From positions 229,001 to 293,000 of the forward strand of contig JAREIK010002662.1 of NCBI GenBank assembly GCA_029783825.1: a stretch of DNA of 64,000 bases, written 5' to 3'. Origin of the DNA: Sapria himalayana (lineage: Eukaryota; Streptophyta; Magnoliopsida; Malpighiales; Rafflesiaceae). Both the position numbers and the translations under genes were made by a program. Below are positions 13,941 through 26,590 of this stretch, piece by piece; position 1 is the first letter of the stretch, and each line of letters opens with the position of its first letter. Under the pieces are notes generated by a model, which did no database searches, had not been told where the DNA came from, and saw only the letters and a program-made list of their open reading frames with translations.

Positions 13941-15400
13941 TCTTGGAAACTCTGATTTTGATATATATGATCATTACATGAGTATCTTATTTTGATTTCA
14001 TCCATAAATTCTAATTATTTTTTCAGCAAATCCAATAAACTTTTCAATCCCCTCTACAAACTCATTAGTCAAAAACTCATCTTTCAGTCATATATTCATC
14101 CATTGATGATTACGTTATATAATGTTTTCCATTCCTGTAATACATTACACAAATTTTATAATATAGATAGAGATTTATTTGTAATAAAGATGTAATAACA
14201 TATTTACAATATTACATAAATCTAATAAAAATTTTATAGTAACATCATTATTAGATAATTTTGGATTAAAATGAGATAAGGCATGTTTCTTCAATAAATT
14301 AGATATTTATCATAAGTCATAAGTTGTAATTTTATCATATACATAAAACTAAATATTTGCTATTTGTCTCTATTGGATAAAATTACATTAATAAAGAAAA
14401 AAGGAATAATTTACAATGCCATAATTCTTGATTTCTAAATTAATAATCTATACTAACTAATTAAACACATTTTATATAATTGAAATAATAAAAAAATTTA
14501 CAATGTTAATGCATTTAAATTTATCAAAGAAAAAATAATAAAAATAAATCAACTATCAACGAAGGACATTAATAAATTAAAAAATATATATTTACTAATC
14601 TATATGAATCATGTAATATAAATAGTCAAATACCATATGTGACATGTAATATAATTTTTTTTATATTAAATACAGAGAGGTGTTATTTATTTTATTGCAT
14701 CTTTAGTGAAATGAGCTTATAAATACGGAGAGCTTATAATTTTTTTTATATGTGACATGTAATATAAATGTAGATCAAGCAACTCTATAAACTTTGAAAT
14801 GACCTTATAATTTTTTTTAGTTTTATAATTGTTCGTTACGTTTCATCCTTCCAATTGTATACCCACAAAATTTCTTTAATGTTACTTGGTGTTATTCCAA
14901 ATAAACTTTAAGTATTTGTTATAATATTTATAAAATGACATATTTAAAGTTGTGCCATTAGTATGCAAACAAAGTCCATTTTAATTAGCATGATCAAAAC
15001 TGTAGGTCAATAACAAAATATAAAAAAAATTCAATCCTTAATTAGGTAATACAAAAATTTAATAATTCCAAGTATGTGAAAAAATGTTAAATATATAATT
15101 TATCAATTAGAATTATAATAATTCAACAAAATAAGAAGAGAGAACCTAATATGAATGTTTAAAATGATAACAAACTCTATGTAATATCAAAATATACAAA
15201 TATAGCTATTCTCGAATATAATACATATTGAGATAAAATAAAAATCATAATTTTATACCTCATTTATGGATGAATTATGCATCTATCAATAATTAAAGAA
15301 AAGGGAATCCACAAAAAAAATTTAACTAACATAAATCTAAATGAAAAAAAACCCCAAACCCTAACTTTATTCAAAGATTCAAAGTATTTTTCGATAAATT
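13941..15400. other. Non-coding CACTA interior, no gene seen
   Basis: Very AT-rich sequence between the start of the transposase remnant and the right subterminal repeats. It should hold the promoter side of the transposase gene, but I see no convincing element. Confidence 0.4.
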
Positions 15401-15814
15401 AATTATATTAATTCAGCAACGGAATTAATTTCCATTTGTTATTATTCCATCGCTAATTTTTTTAAAATTATATAGTGATGGATGAGTACAACATATTCAT
15501 TTAGTGACGTTATATATTTTTTTCACTAAAAATAGAAACGAATAAGTATTCCATTTCATAAAAATATAGATACATAAATTTTCTTTGCTAAATACCATGC
15601 AAGCATATTTGTGCCCCACTTCATGTCAAAACTTTGACATAATTTAAAAACATATAATAATTTGTCACTAATTAGAGACAAAATCTTTATCCATTTCTAA
15701 TTATTTCATAATTTGTCATTTCAATTTTTAATCCATTTCAATTTTATTCCTAATTTTAGAAATAAAATTGAAAATTTCTTATTTTAGTTTTTAATTGCTT
15801 CTTTTCTTGTATTA

Positions 15815-18190
15815 AAAGAGCTTTAAATAGATTTATTTCATTAAATTATAGTTTTAATGGATTATAATCAATAGTAGTGAAATTAGGTAGTTTTTATGTA
15901 AAATATGAAATTTGACAAATTTGTTGAGTAGTATAAAATTTAAAAATAATGTAAAGTCATAACATTCCTTATGTTTTGACTTTATTACACCTCATCGATC
16001 TTATAGATTAATATTGGCATCATTCTTGGCCTAATCTTTTATATAAATAATCATGAAAATCTTCATATCTCATGACTCAACCACCACATTGACACAATCA
16101 TTTCACTATATAATACATTCTTTTTGGTTGTGAAACTTTCTTAGTCTTAACAACGCTAGCACATATCATTTTTTATGGCTGTGATATTAAGTTTATGTCA
16201 TATATAAAATACCCCACTAGTACTAAAATACATGACATTCTCTAGTGTAATGACTTATTTTTAAAGAGCCACAAAGACTAAGACAAAAGCTAAGGTGCTT
16301 CTCCAGTCCCATGACCTTTATCTATAGAGAGTTCCAAAAAATATTTATTCATGTCACAAATATTTATATGACCACAAATATTCATTCTTAAGAAATTATC
16401 AAAGCTATGACTCATTTAATGCTGTGATTTGAGGTATAGAGATAAAATACTTGATCCTTGACCATTACTAATGTCACAACTTCATGTTATAGAGGTGAAA
16501 TGCTTGACTCATTGATTAATAGCTTTGAAGCTTTGGGTTATGTAGATGAATTGTACAACCGTGACCATTCTCAATGCTATAGAAATTTAAAGTAAAAATT
16601 GACCAAAGCCATGATTAATTCCCAATATCATAGATTTTGTATTACAGAGACAAAAAATAAAATGCCATGACATTTGTTATCCATAGAAATTTCCTCTTCA
16701 AAATAATTTATAAATGTTTAAGTATAAATGTAAAAAATGAGGAAAATGGAAAGATTTCAAGGGCATGAGAAAGTGACCAAAGGCTATGGTTTAGAGAAAA
16801 AAAATCACACAAACCTAGAGGAAATCCATGAGTGAAGAGGCAAATTAAAGGCACATAAATGAGAATTATGTGTTTAGAGGTTGATTCCTAGATATTCTTG
16901 AGGCTATCATTATGAATCTGAAATTACATAAGTTATATCTTAATGTATTTCATTTAAATTTCTTTCCAATATTAGGCTAAATTGAGGTCTAGTATTAGTA
17001 TATTTTATCTCATGTGATGAATGCTTAATTAATACATTTTTATATTTGGGTTGTATTATGGGTTGGTTATTGAGAGATGTGGTATTTTTGTAGAACTGAA
17101 ATCAAATTTTATTTATTTGAAAGTTTGTATATGTTATCATGGTGGATGATAATAAATAAGTTATGAAATACACTCACATATAATAGTAGAAAGGAAGTCA
17201 TAGTCATTTTGATCATGATGCATGAGAGAAACCCATAAATCAAAACCTGATGTTGAGGTATTTTTGATCATGTGAGTATGGTGCATATAAAGATAAAAGT
17301 CAAATTTTTTTATAAGTCAATCCATTGTGCACATGTTAGACAAACTGATCCTCAATTGATATGAGGATTTTATAGAATGTTATTCTAAGGGTTTCACCTT
17401 TATATTGAGAGTCACACTTCATCATTGTAAATGGTGTGATAGGTAAGCCATAAGATACATGTGAGTAGAGGTACCCATAAAGTGGTGATAGTCCTACAAA
17501 TTACTTTATATCATATGATTCCTACCTAAGTGATTTTAGAGAAAATATATATTAATTATACATATGTATGATACTTAAGAAACTAATAATACAAACACTT
17601 TTAATAGCAAATCAATTTTATCTTTGAGTCACGAGGTCAGAGAATAAGAAAGCATATATGAAGTAACTATCATGAGAAATTAATGAGTTGCATAAAAGGT
17701 ATGGACCCATGAATAACTTTTGAGTAGTGATGATTATTTATTTCAATGGTAAAATATTAAAGAGATAAATAATTAAATATGAGGGAATCATCATTTGGGG
17801 AGAGCCAAATAGGTGACAAATACCTTGTATGCCATTAAGGTACTAGAACATTTTCACAATAGTTGAACACTTAGTCTATAACCAAGCACAATATATTCAA
17901 GTAATTTAGAAAAACTATCATGTGTATTAAAATGGACCAACCCTAGAATCTAAGAGTCTTACTAAAAATACAATTTATACTTTCAACTGAGTAACAATTG
18001 ACTCATCGTTGGTTAATTGACCTGCATACAAAATCTCTCTAGGATCAATTATATGAAATCCCACTTTAATATATGTATAACTTTTATACGTGTGGGAGTG
18101 GTTGTATGAGAGACTCCCACCCAATGAGGTTTTATGATATTGCCTAATCCTAAAAATTGGGCAACATAATAAAGTTATAATACTCATTGT
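15815..18190 (+). repeat. 2.4-kb LTR family, copy 2, main piece
   Basis: The copy resumes after the CACTA element with 'aaagagctttaaatag', aligning with 21645-21665 of copy 3. The middle again has recurring 'catgac' units (about 16050-16690). It ends near 'gcctaatcctaaaaattggg' (about 18140). It faces copy 4, which is inverted and whose leader starts a few dozen bases further on. Confidence 0.65.
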
Positions 18191-18199
18191 CCCCTTGGG

Positions 18200-18530
18200 C
18201 TTATTTTTTATTTCTAGTTCATTTCATAGTCTTTCTAAACTTTCTATCTCAAAATTTCACTAATGGTTCTCTCAATCTCAAGGTCTAGAGGGGTTAGATA
18301 GATCCTAGAATTTCAGCTCATAAAGGTGGTTGGCTACACACAAAAAATGCTAAACCAAAATATACAAAAAAGTAAGATATGATAAGTAACACAAATCAAA
18401 GCACAAAATTTAATATTATTATCTTAACTATTAAAAATAAAACTATCATTTTTCAAGGAAAGGCATGTCAACTGAAGTTAACTAGAAAAATAAATAATCT
18501 CTAGAAATGACACCAAAAACTTATTACAAC
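18200..18530 (-). other. Leader region adjoining inverted LTR copy 4
   Basis: Reverse-complemented, this stretch resembles the sequence following the LTR in copies 1 (4520-4750) and 5 (56690-56930): a T-rich run, a 'ttttggttta' block, then a 'gagattgagagaac' block. It is the part between LTR and internal region. The internal region is missing, and the leader abuts the end of copy 2. Confidence 0.4.
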
Positions 18531-21020
18531 TTTGTTATGATACTCATTAGGATTGAGCAATATCTCAAAAGCTTGTTGGGTGAGGATTTTTCATACAACA
18601 TGGTTTCGCAATCATATTGGTCCTATAAGTATTAAAGTAGATTTTTATCTATATATCAATAACACAAAGATTTTGTAGGTTGTTTGATCAACCAATAATA
18701 AGTCAACAATTACTCTAGTCAAAAAGGTAAAACTAAGTTTGTGATAAGACTTTTAGATTAATAGGAATGATTCACTTCATTATGTATAATAGCTTGTCTA
18801 AATTTTTTATTTGTTATTGTGTTTGGTTACAAAATAAATATTTGATTATTGTGAAAATATTCTAGTACTTTACTTGGATGCAAGGTGGTTGTTACTTATT
18901 GAGCCATTCCCATTGATGGTCTCCTGGTAGTTATCCCCTTAGTACTAGACCACCAAAATAATAAAGGATTTATGCTCAAAGGTCTTTCACAAGTCCAGAC
19001 CTTTTAGGCAACTCATTAAATATCCCAATAATTGTTTTTTATATGTATTATTATTAATATTTGACCTCATATGTCATAAAAATATGAATTAATATGGTAT
19101 TAAAATTATTTATACTTTCAACTTGGTATGGAGCTTACTCATAACAATTAGCATACATCTTACCTCAAATCTTACATATAAGGAGTCATAAGAATGTAAC
19201 TTACAGGACTTACCACCTTACTAGTTACCTCCATTCATGCATATTTGATGGCTTACCTCTTACAATCCACCACCATGAGACGTGACTCCCACACAAAAGT
19301 TGAAATCCTTAAGAAAACATTATTTAAAACTCATACATTAATTGAGGATTAGTTCATCTAATATATGCACATTGGATTGGCTTATAAAAACACTCATGCT
19401 TTTGGCTTCATACATATTGGCATTATTAAACTTACATCAATGTTAGATTTTGATGTATAAGTTTGTCTCATGCATCACTATTAGAAGGGCTATCACTTCT
19501 TTCTATAATGCATGAGTGTGCTTTATGACTTACCTATCATAATCTACCATGATAATAGATACAAACCTACTTATATTAAAATCAAAATATTAATTATAAT
19601 TAAATACCACATCTATTAGTAACCAAACCACAATAGAAATAAAACATAATGTACCAATTATATATCTATCACATGAAATAAAATATACCAACCATAGACC
19701 TTAAATTAGCTTGAAATTGGGAGGAATTCACATGAGATAATTCGAAATACATCTTATCATATTTTAGGTTCCCAATGATAACTCCTGAAGAGTGTATAAG
19801 AATTAAAACTCTAAACCTATAATTCTCCTTTGTAAGCCACACATCTTTCTCTAAGTGGGAGTCAAAATTCGCACTTCCTCTTAGGGTTTATGCTTGTGTC
19901 TCGCTTTGCCTCTTTTCTCATGGATCTCCACTAGGGTTTGAAAAAAGTTTCCCCAAAATTATTGCCACCCATGCCTCTCTCTTTCATACCATTTCTCCCC
20001 ATGATATATATATATATGTATTTATTTATTTATAAGTTCTGCTTTTATACTCATGCAACTGATTACATTTTTTAAGTGAAAAGTTGTGGCACTAAAGAAT
20101 GACCATGACTTTAGGGTTGTCTCTTTGTTACATAAGGTCATGATGCTAGAAATGCCATGAAATTGACCTCTTAAATGGATTACATTTATATGGCATTAAT
20201 AGATGTGGCTCATTTATTTATCTTCTAGAACATGAAGTCATAACATTGGGAATGATCATGACTCATATATTTATCCTCTAGAACATGAAGTCATTGAACT
20301 AGAAATAATCGTGGCTCATGTATTTCCACTCTATAATCCAAATTCATAGTGTTGGTTCATTTCTTGGTCATTTTTCTAGAGCAAAAAGGAATGACTTTGA
20401 AAATGAATCTAGCTCAAAAAAATATTCTATATCATTCTCTATAGTCAAAAGTAATGGGACTACTGAAAAGCCATGGTTTTTGCCTTAATGTTTGTGGCTC
20501 TATAATAAAAAAGTTATGACATTAGATGATGTTATAGCTTTTATCACTGGTGGGATAGTTGGATGTTATTACATAAATTTAATTTCATAGTTAGAAAAAT
20601 ATTATCGGGCTAGTTTGGCTATGACTTAAAGAAAGCTTTGTAGCTGAAAAGAATATGTTGCACTGTGAAATAATTTTATAAAAAAGGTGATAGAGTCATG
20701 ATATATAAAGATTTTCATGACAATTTGTATAGATTTTTGACCAAGAATAAATACCAAAACTAACCTATAAATTCATACAGATGTAACAAAGCCATAACAT
20801 GAGAAATACTATGGTTTTACATTATTTTTTATTCTCACCTATAAAACAATTCTATCAAATCTTATATTTAACAAAAAAACTAACAATTTCATAACTATTC
20901 ATTATAATCTAACAAAACTATATTTCCATAAAATATATATATTCAAAGCCTTTTTTCATGCATACACATCATACTTACTCACTAACATAACTAATATTAT
21001 TTAATATTTACAATATCAAA
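18530..21020 (-). repeat. 2.4-kb LTR family, copy 4 (inverted)
   Basis: The reverse complement aligns along its whole length with copies 1-3, including the 'tgactcatcgttggttgatc' type block, the 'catgac' unit section (about 20100-20560) and the AT-rich start. It ends at about 21020, directly against copia-2 integrase sequence, so it was inserted in or recombined with that element. Confidence 0.6.
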
Positions 21021-21021
21021 T

Positions 21022-21590
21022 AGTGTTGTGTATCACATATGTAGAAATACAAAGAAATATAAAGTAGAATAATGTACTAGTTTACTAGTTCACATCACCA
21101 TCAAAGCTTTAAATCAATTATAGTTGATAGTAACTAATTTATCGCATAACAAGAAGTATTTATTATTTTCAACCAAAATAAGTTCGGAAAACTTGTTGTC
21201 CTTAACATAATTCTCATTGATTCTATAAGAGTTCTGTTCATCCATTCATTAACTCCATTTTATTATGACATGTATGTGATTATGACCTACATTTTAATAC
21301 CTTCATAGCTACAAAGAGCATGAAACTCATCATTTATATACTCTTTTCCATTATTTATCCTCAAAAACTTATTCTTTTTACTAGATTTAATATTACTCTC
21401 GCACTTTGAAGTTTATAAATTTGGATACACATTCGACTTCTTCTTGATTTGTTACACCAAAATATGATGGAATAATTTTCAATCAAAGACACAATATATT
21501 TTACTCCTCTTATGAATATTTTTGTTATTTCCCATACACTAGAATTAATTAAGTCTAGTATATGATTACTCCTTCCAACTATCTGGCATA
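21022..21590 (-). pseudogene. copia-2 integrase fragment
   Basis: Reverse-complemented, this aligns with the copia-3 integrase region around 46006-46560, including the 'tgacatgtatgtgattatga' neighbourhood. Frames are broken. The piece covers the middle of the integrase and is cut on the left by LTR copy 4 and on the right by LTR copy 3. Confidence 0.6.
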
Positions 21591-24118
21591 CCAAATATCA
21601 AATAATACTAGTTGTTTTGGTGATTATGTATGATATATTTTCATGAAAAGAGCTTTAAATATAACTTTTTTATTAAATTATAGTCTTCATTAATTATGAT
21701 GAATAATAGTGAAATTTGGAGTTCTTATTTGAATTATGAGAATTAGTAGATTTTTTGAAAAGGGAAGGAGTAAAAAGTCATATAATATCATAACTTTGCT
21801 TGTGTCATGACTTTGTCACTCCTTAATGTGCTTATATGATAGTTTTGACATCCATTCATGGTCAAACTTCTACACAAATAATCATTATATTATTCGTATG
21901 CCCCTACTCTACCTCATTTACAGAATCATTTCAGTATGCAATATATTCATTTTGGTTGTTAAACCTTCCTAGAGTTATAGCCAAACTAGCTCATAATATT
22001 CTTAATGTCTATAATATTAAATTTTTATCATAATAATCAAGTACTTCACATTATTAGTACCATGACTTTCTCATTAAAAAGCTACCAAGGCTAAGGAAAA
22101 CCATCGTGCTTATTTAGCACAATGGCCTTTAGCTATAAAAAGTTCCATAAAGAAATTACTTGACCCATGACTATTTATAGCGCCACAAATTTTTGCTCTT
22201 GAGAAATAACCAAAACCATGACTCAATCCCAATGCCATTACTCTGGGTTATAAAGATGACATGTACAAACCATGACCATTCCTAATCCTATTAAATTGTG
22301 TTATAAGATAAAATATACAATCATGGTCATTCTAGTGTCACAACAATTTGATGCAAGAGATAGACCAAAGGCACACCTCAATTCTAGTCCCACAACTTTG
22401 TACTATAGAGGTGACATGTATAATCAAGATCATTCCTAGTGTAATAACTTTGTGTTAGAGAGATGAAATATATAGTCATAACTATTTCTATTGCCACAAA
22501 AATCTAAAAATATAAAGAGATCAAAGTCATGGCTCATTCGCAATGCCACAATTTTGTGTTACAAAGATAATATTCAAAGACATCCATTCGAGTATAAAAG
22601 TATAAAACAAAAGGTTTTCGAAAATAAAATCTAAGCCAAGGAAAAGATATAAAAATCTAGGGTTTTGGTCAAAATTTTTTTTTAAACCTAGTGAAGATTC
22701 ATGAGAAAAGAGGTGATACAAAGCACAAGCATAAAATATAGGTGGATGAATTTTGACTCCTACCTTGTGGAAAATCTAAATATTATGAACAAGAAGTATT
22801 TTTTAGGATTTGATTCCAAGATACTCTTGAAAGATATCATTGGGAATCCAAAATTACATGAGATGCATCTATAATTATCTCATGTGAATTCCCCTTCAAT
22901 ACTAGGCCAAATTGTGGTCTCAAATTGGGATATTTAATTTTTTGAGATGGATGATTAATCAATTGATTTTAATTTTTGAATTTTGTTGTGGTTTGTGATG
23001 GATATTGTGTTTATATAGAACTAAAATTAAGATTTTACTATTAGTTAGTTTATGCATGTTATTGTGATAGGTGGTGATAAGTAAATAATAAAGTATACTT
23101 ATACATAATGGTAGGAAGAAAATGACAACTTTTTTGAAGATGATGCATGAAACAAACTTGTACATTAAAATCCAACATCAAGGTAAGATTAATTATGTGA
23201 ATTTGATGCTTATGAAGATGAAAGTACAAATACTTTTATAAGCCAATTTATTTTGTATATCTTAGAAGAATTGACCCTTAATTGATGTGGGGGTTTTATA
23301 AAATATTTTTATAAGGATTTCACCTTTAGTGTGTGAGTCACATATCATCATGGTAGGCAATGACATATAAGCCATGAGACATCTATGAGTGAATGTGACT
23401 CATAATGTGATGATAGTTCTTTAAGTTACTTTATGTCATATGACTCCTACCAGTGAGATTTGAGGAAAATTATATGTTAATTATATAAGTATGATACATT
23501 CAAAACTAAAAGTATAAATTCTTTTAATACCACATCAATTTATATCTTTATGACACATAGGGTCGGAGAATAAGAATATACTTGTGAAGCTACCAATAAG
23601 GGAATTTAATGAGTTGCCTAAAAATATGACCTTGTGAATTATCATTGAGTATTGATGATTTGTCATTTTGGTGGTAAAGTACGGAGGAGATAATATTGAG
23701 AGGATCATCATTGGGGAGAGCATAATAGTTGACAAGAATATTATATGCCAATAGGGCACTAGGATACTTTCACAAAAGTCCAATATTTATTTAGTAACCA
23801 AACACAATAATATACATGCTATTAGATAAGTCATTATTAATAATGGAGTGAACCAACCTTAGAATGTATGAGTTTTACCAAAAACCAAGTTTTATCCTTT
23901 CAACTAAAGCAATAATTGACTTACGATTGGTTGATCAAAGTTCCTACATAATTCTGGTGAAATTAGTATCTTGAAAAAAGTTTAATTTACTACTTGTTTG
24001 ACTTAAATACTTTAGGGACTGGTTGGATGATTGACTATTGCCTAATGAGACTTTAAGATATTGCCTAATTCTAAACAATAGGCAATGTAACAAAATCATA
24101 ATTTTAACCAATATACTG
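21590..24118 (+). repeat. 2.4-kb LTR family, copy 3, inserted in copia-2
   Basis: This is a single copy of the repeat with copia-2 sequence on both sides, as shown by comparison with the unbroken copia-3. It is the best witness to the repeat's size as an independent unit (about 2.5 kb), consistent with a solo LTR. Candidate short target duplications are present (ATACC near 21585 and near 24120, or AATAT a few bases away), but neither choice can be fixed by eye. Recurring 'catgac...' units occupy about 22050-22560. Confidence 0.6.
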
Positions 24119-25470
24119 AATACCAATCTATCCTATTTACTTATAATACAATGCTCACAAACAAATAAATCTATCAATTGAACTCGGAAGTAGCTTCCTA
24201 TTTGAGAGAATCTTTAAATCTCATTCTAACATGTTGCCTAGTTTGAGATGTCATATCATTGTCAACTCATTTCATTTGCTAATTGATGCAACACATACAA
24301 CAACTTACTATGTTATTTTTCCTTAGCATGAATAGATTTGTCATCATCTTTTCTACCTTTATAACCACAAGCATGCCTTTCACATTGTTTATCATCCTAT
24401 TCTTAATATAGGGTTTTCATCCGAGATTATTTTTGTCCTAATGATAGTTGATTTTTATTCAAGTCCTTCATATGTCATATCTCCTAAATGATAAAATCCT
24501 ACCATTAAATATCTTTATATTAATAATACAAATATAAAAAATCTTCCAAGTATGATCATAACCCATGCGTACAAAACCTCTTAAGATTGGTTCATATTTC
24601 TAAAACTATTCTTTTGAGATGTCATGTTCCATGATGCTTATGAGACTAGTAACTAGACATTAGCAATCTTCTTTTTAATTTTAACAATTGTTATCACCAT
24701 GCTTTATAGAATATTGTAATCATCATTTATATTTGCTACATTTCCTTGAATATTTGATGAATCAATATTTCCACTTTTATTTTGTTACTAACAATAATTT
24801 TTGAAGTATTCTTTCTTTCCATAGTTGTAGAACATAATATTATTCAAACTTCTTAATTGTGATTTATCATGATCTTGCCATCCATTGGAAATACATTCTA
24901 TTGATTTCTTGAGTATTAACATCAAAGCTTCTATTTGTTATGAGCTTGCATATTTGTCCTCTTTATTTTTTTCATACTTTTTATTTTAAGATAACAATTG
25001 AAATATCATTGAAGACTAAATAACCCATAAGAATACTATTCATTAGATTGATGAGTTGATCATATAAATCAAGTAAACTTTGAAGTAAAATCTCAACATA
25101 TCAACTTCTTCTATTTTATGACACATTGTAGTAAGTTAAGAAAATAAAGTATCAAGGAATTGATATGATTCAATATTTAAGAAGAGATTATAATGAAGTG
25201 CTTTTTTTCATATAGTCTTGTGAGAGTAACTCAATAATTTTTTTGTTTCTTTTTTACACACTAGATAGTAATCCATCAACTAGTACCAAATATAGAATGA
25301 TAATTATATTACCATCCATCTTATCCCACTTATCTCCAGTAATCATGGTAGGCCTCTTTTTAATTGTGTCCAAGTAATTATCTTTCCTCAAAATTACCTT
25401 GATTTTTATTTTCCATAATAAAAAATTACTCATATTAAATTTTTCTACTTAAAATTTTACTACAAATTAT
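24119..25470 (-). pseudogene. copia-2 gag to pre-integrase remnant
   Basis: The minus strand gives gag near its start: SNFLLWKIKIKVILRKDNYL and then KRPTMITGDKWDKMDGN, an unusually long unbroken stretch at 25264-25470. It matches the copia gag signature 'NF..Wk.km...L...d.....i...p......W..mD..a'. Further down, about 24530-25090, the zinc-knuckle and protease region is heavily broken, and 24119-24500 aligns with copia-3 pre-integrase sequence. The gag segment is better preserved than most coding remnants here, but the downstream frames are lost. Confidence 0.65.
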
Positions 25471-25659
25471 CTATCTTTTATAGTAAATAATACACTAAAA
25501 ATATTTCCAAGTGGACGAGTCGTGATTCACTCTTAAAACACTACAGACATTGATGCTATTATCTTCCTTCCGACATAACATTTCTATACATGTATTAAAC
25601 ATAGAAATTACTATACTAAATTCCATCTTTGATCCTACTTTTATGAAAATAGATCCTTT

Positions 25660-25853
25660 AGTTATAATTTGAATTATAAAATTTTACAATAATTCTTTAA
25701 AATAAAAAAGACAAAAAATGAAATACAAGCTAAAAGAAATTTTAGATTTTGATGAAATAAACAAATAAAAAAACCTCTTTATACAGATAAAAAAAACCAC
25801 AAATCCATAATGGATTTCCAATGTGGGCTAGGTGAACTTCACCTACCCACACA
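25660..25853 (-). repeat. copia-2 5' LTR
   Basis: It aligns with the two copia-3 LTRs (44210-44404 and about 48173-48383). On the minus strand it runs from TGTGTGGG through a TATA-like CTGTATAAAG (about 25775) to an AT-rich end. The first 35 bases form an inverted repeat around GGTGAA/TTCACC. Confidence 0.6.
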
Positions 25854-26590
25854 TTGACTAAGCATCAAGTCTTATTAAAGGACTATACTTTAAAATAAAT
25901 TGTATTATTACATAAAATAAAACAATTGAGTTATTGGAAATGTCTCTCATTCTATGTACATTCCATTATATAGTAATAAATATTGGTAACAATGTGTAAC
26001 AACACACTCACGTCCAATCCTTAAGATTTGTGCAATGAAACACACTCATGGCCAAACCAACTAGGAAAAAACACTTGTAGTCCTTTCAAACACCATAGAG
26101 CCACACAACGCATTGAACATACACCCTCACACAACTTGCACAACACACATAAAAACAACCACAATGAAATTTAATTGCCACATGTTTGTGAAATGAGTAG
26201 AAAATTTCATTGCTTCATAATGCCATTGAGTTTTTCTTCCTTCCTAAAAGTTCTAGTTTGTTTTTCACTGTTCACTTTTAATTTTCATATAGTTGCACCC
26301 TCCTGTAGATATTTCCCACTTACAAAGAATTGAAAAAAAAAATTGTCTACAAAAGAAAAACATCCTTGACTTTGTTTTTTTATTCATTTTTAAATTTTTG
26401 TTAGAAAAACAAACTTTGTCTACAAATGGAATTTTTCTGGCCACCCTCACACATATAATTTCTTTCCTAAAAAGAAGGGACAATGTCAAAACATTATGTA
26501 TATGTTTATTTCTAAATCATGATGTGAATAGGAAACTACCCATCACAATTATGAGACATACTAATTTGAGTAATTAAAACAAATGTATAT
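25854..26590. other. Intergenic stretch, no gene recognised
   Basis: The sequence contains many 'cacaca' and 'acaac' runs (about 26000-26180). Open frames of up to 94 codons occur at 26265-26577 on both strands, but they match nothing I recognise and overlap each other. I see no gene. Confidence 0.4.

Larger units (their letters stand above)
7516..15814 (-). mobile_element. CACTA (En/Spm-like) DNA transposon relic
   Basis: The left end reads CAATATAAGAAAAGAAGTGA and the right end, reverse-complemented, reads TAATACAAGAAAAGAAGCAA. These are inverted terminal repeats derived from the CACTACAAGAAA type. Flanking trinucleotides are AAA on both sides (7513-7515 and 15815-15817), agreeing with the 3-bp target duplication of CACTA elements, though in low-complexity sequence. 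Subterminal zones (about 7620-7870 and 15400-15770) are rich in short direct and inverted repeats built on 'ccatttct' and 'agaaatgg'. The interior carries a TNP2-type transposase on the minus strand. The element is inserted in the right LTR of the candidate LARD, so it is the younger of the two. Its genes are too broken to be active. Confidence 0.8.
2093..18190 (+). mobile_element. Candidate non-autonomous LTR retrotransposon (LARD-like), interrupted by a CACTA element
   Basis: Two copies of the same 2.4-kb repeat lie in the same orientation: 2093-about 4520, and 7413-7515 continued at 15815-18190 once the inserted CACTA element is removed. Between them lie about 2.9 kb of other sequence. The purine tract gagggggag (7396-7404) stands just before the right copy, as expected of a polypurine tract. 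Both copies can start with TG at matching positions (2093 and 7413). The layout is therefore LTR, short internal region, polypurine tract, LTR, with no gag-pol. No clear target-site duplication or exact 3' LTR end was found. The copies are strongly diverged, so the insertion is old. An alternative is two independent solo LTRs that happen to lie in the same direction. Confidence 0.55.
21022..25853 (-). mobile_element. copia-2: Ty1/copia retrotransposon, 5' half, minus strand
   Basis: This element is co-linear with copia-3 (46006-48383) over integrase, protease, gag and 5' LTR, with diverged but plainly alignable sequence. The 5' LTR lies at about 25660-25853 and begins, on the minus strand, TGTGTGGGTAGGTGAA. 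A decayed primer-binding site lies at about 25625-25637 (minus strand TAGGATCAAAGA; usual TGGTATCAGAGC). Reverse transcriptase, RNase H and 3' LTR are missing; the sequence stops at inverted LTR copy 4. The element is interrupted at about 21590-24118 by LTR copy 3. Confidence 0.75.
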
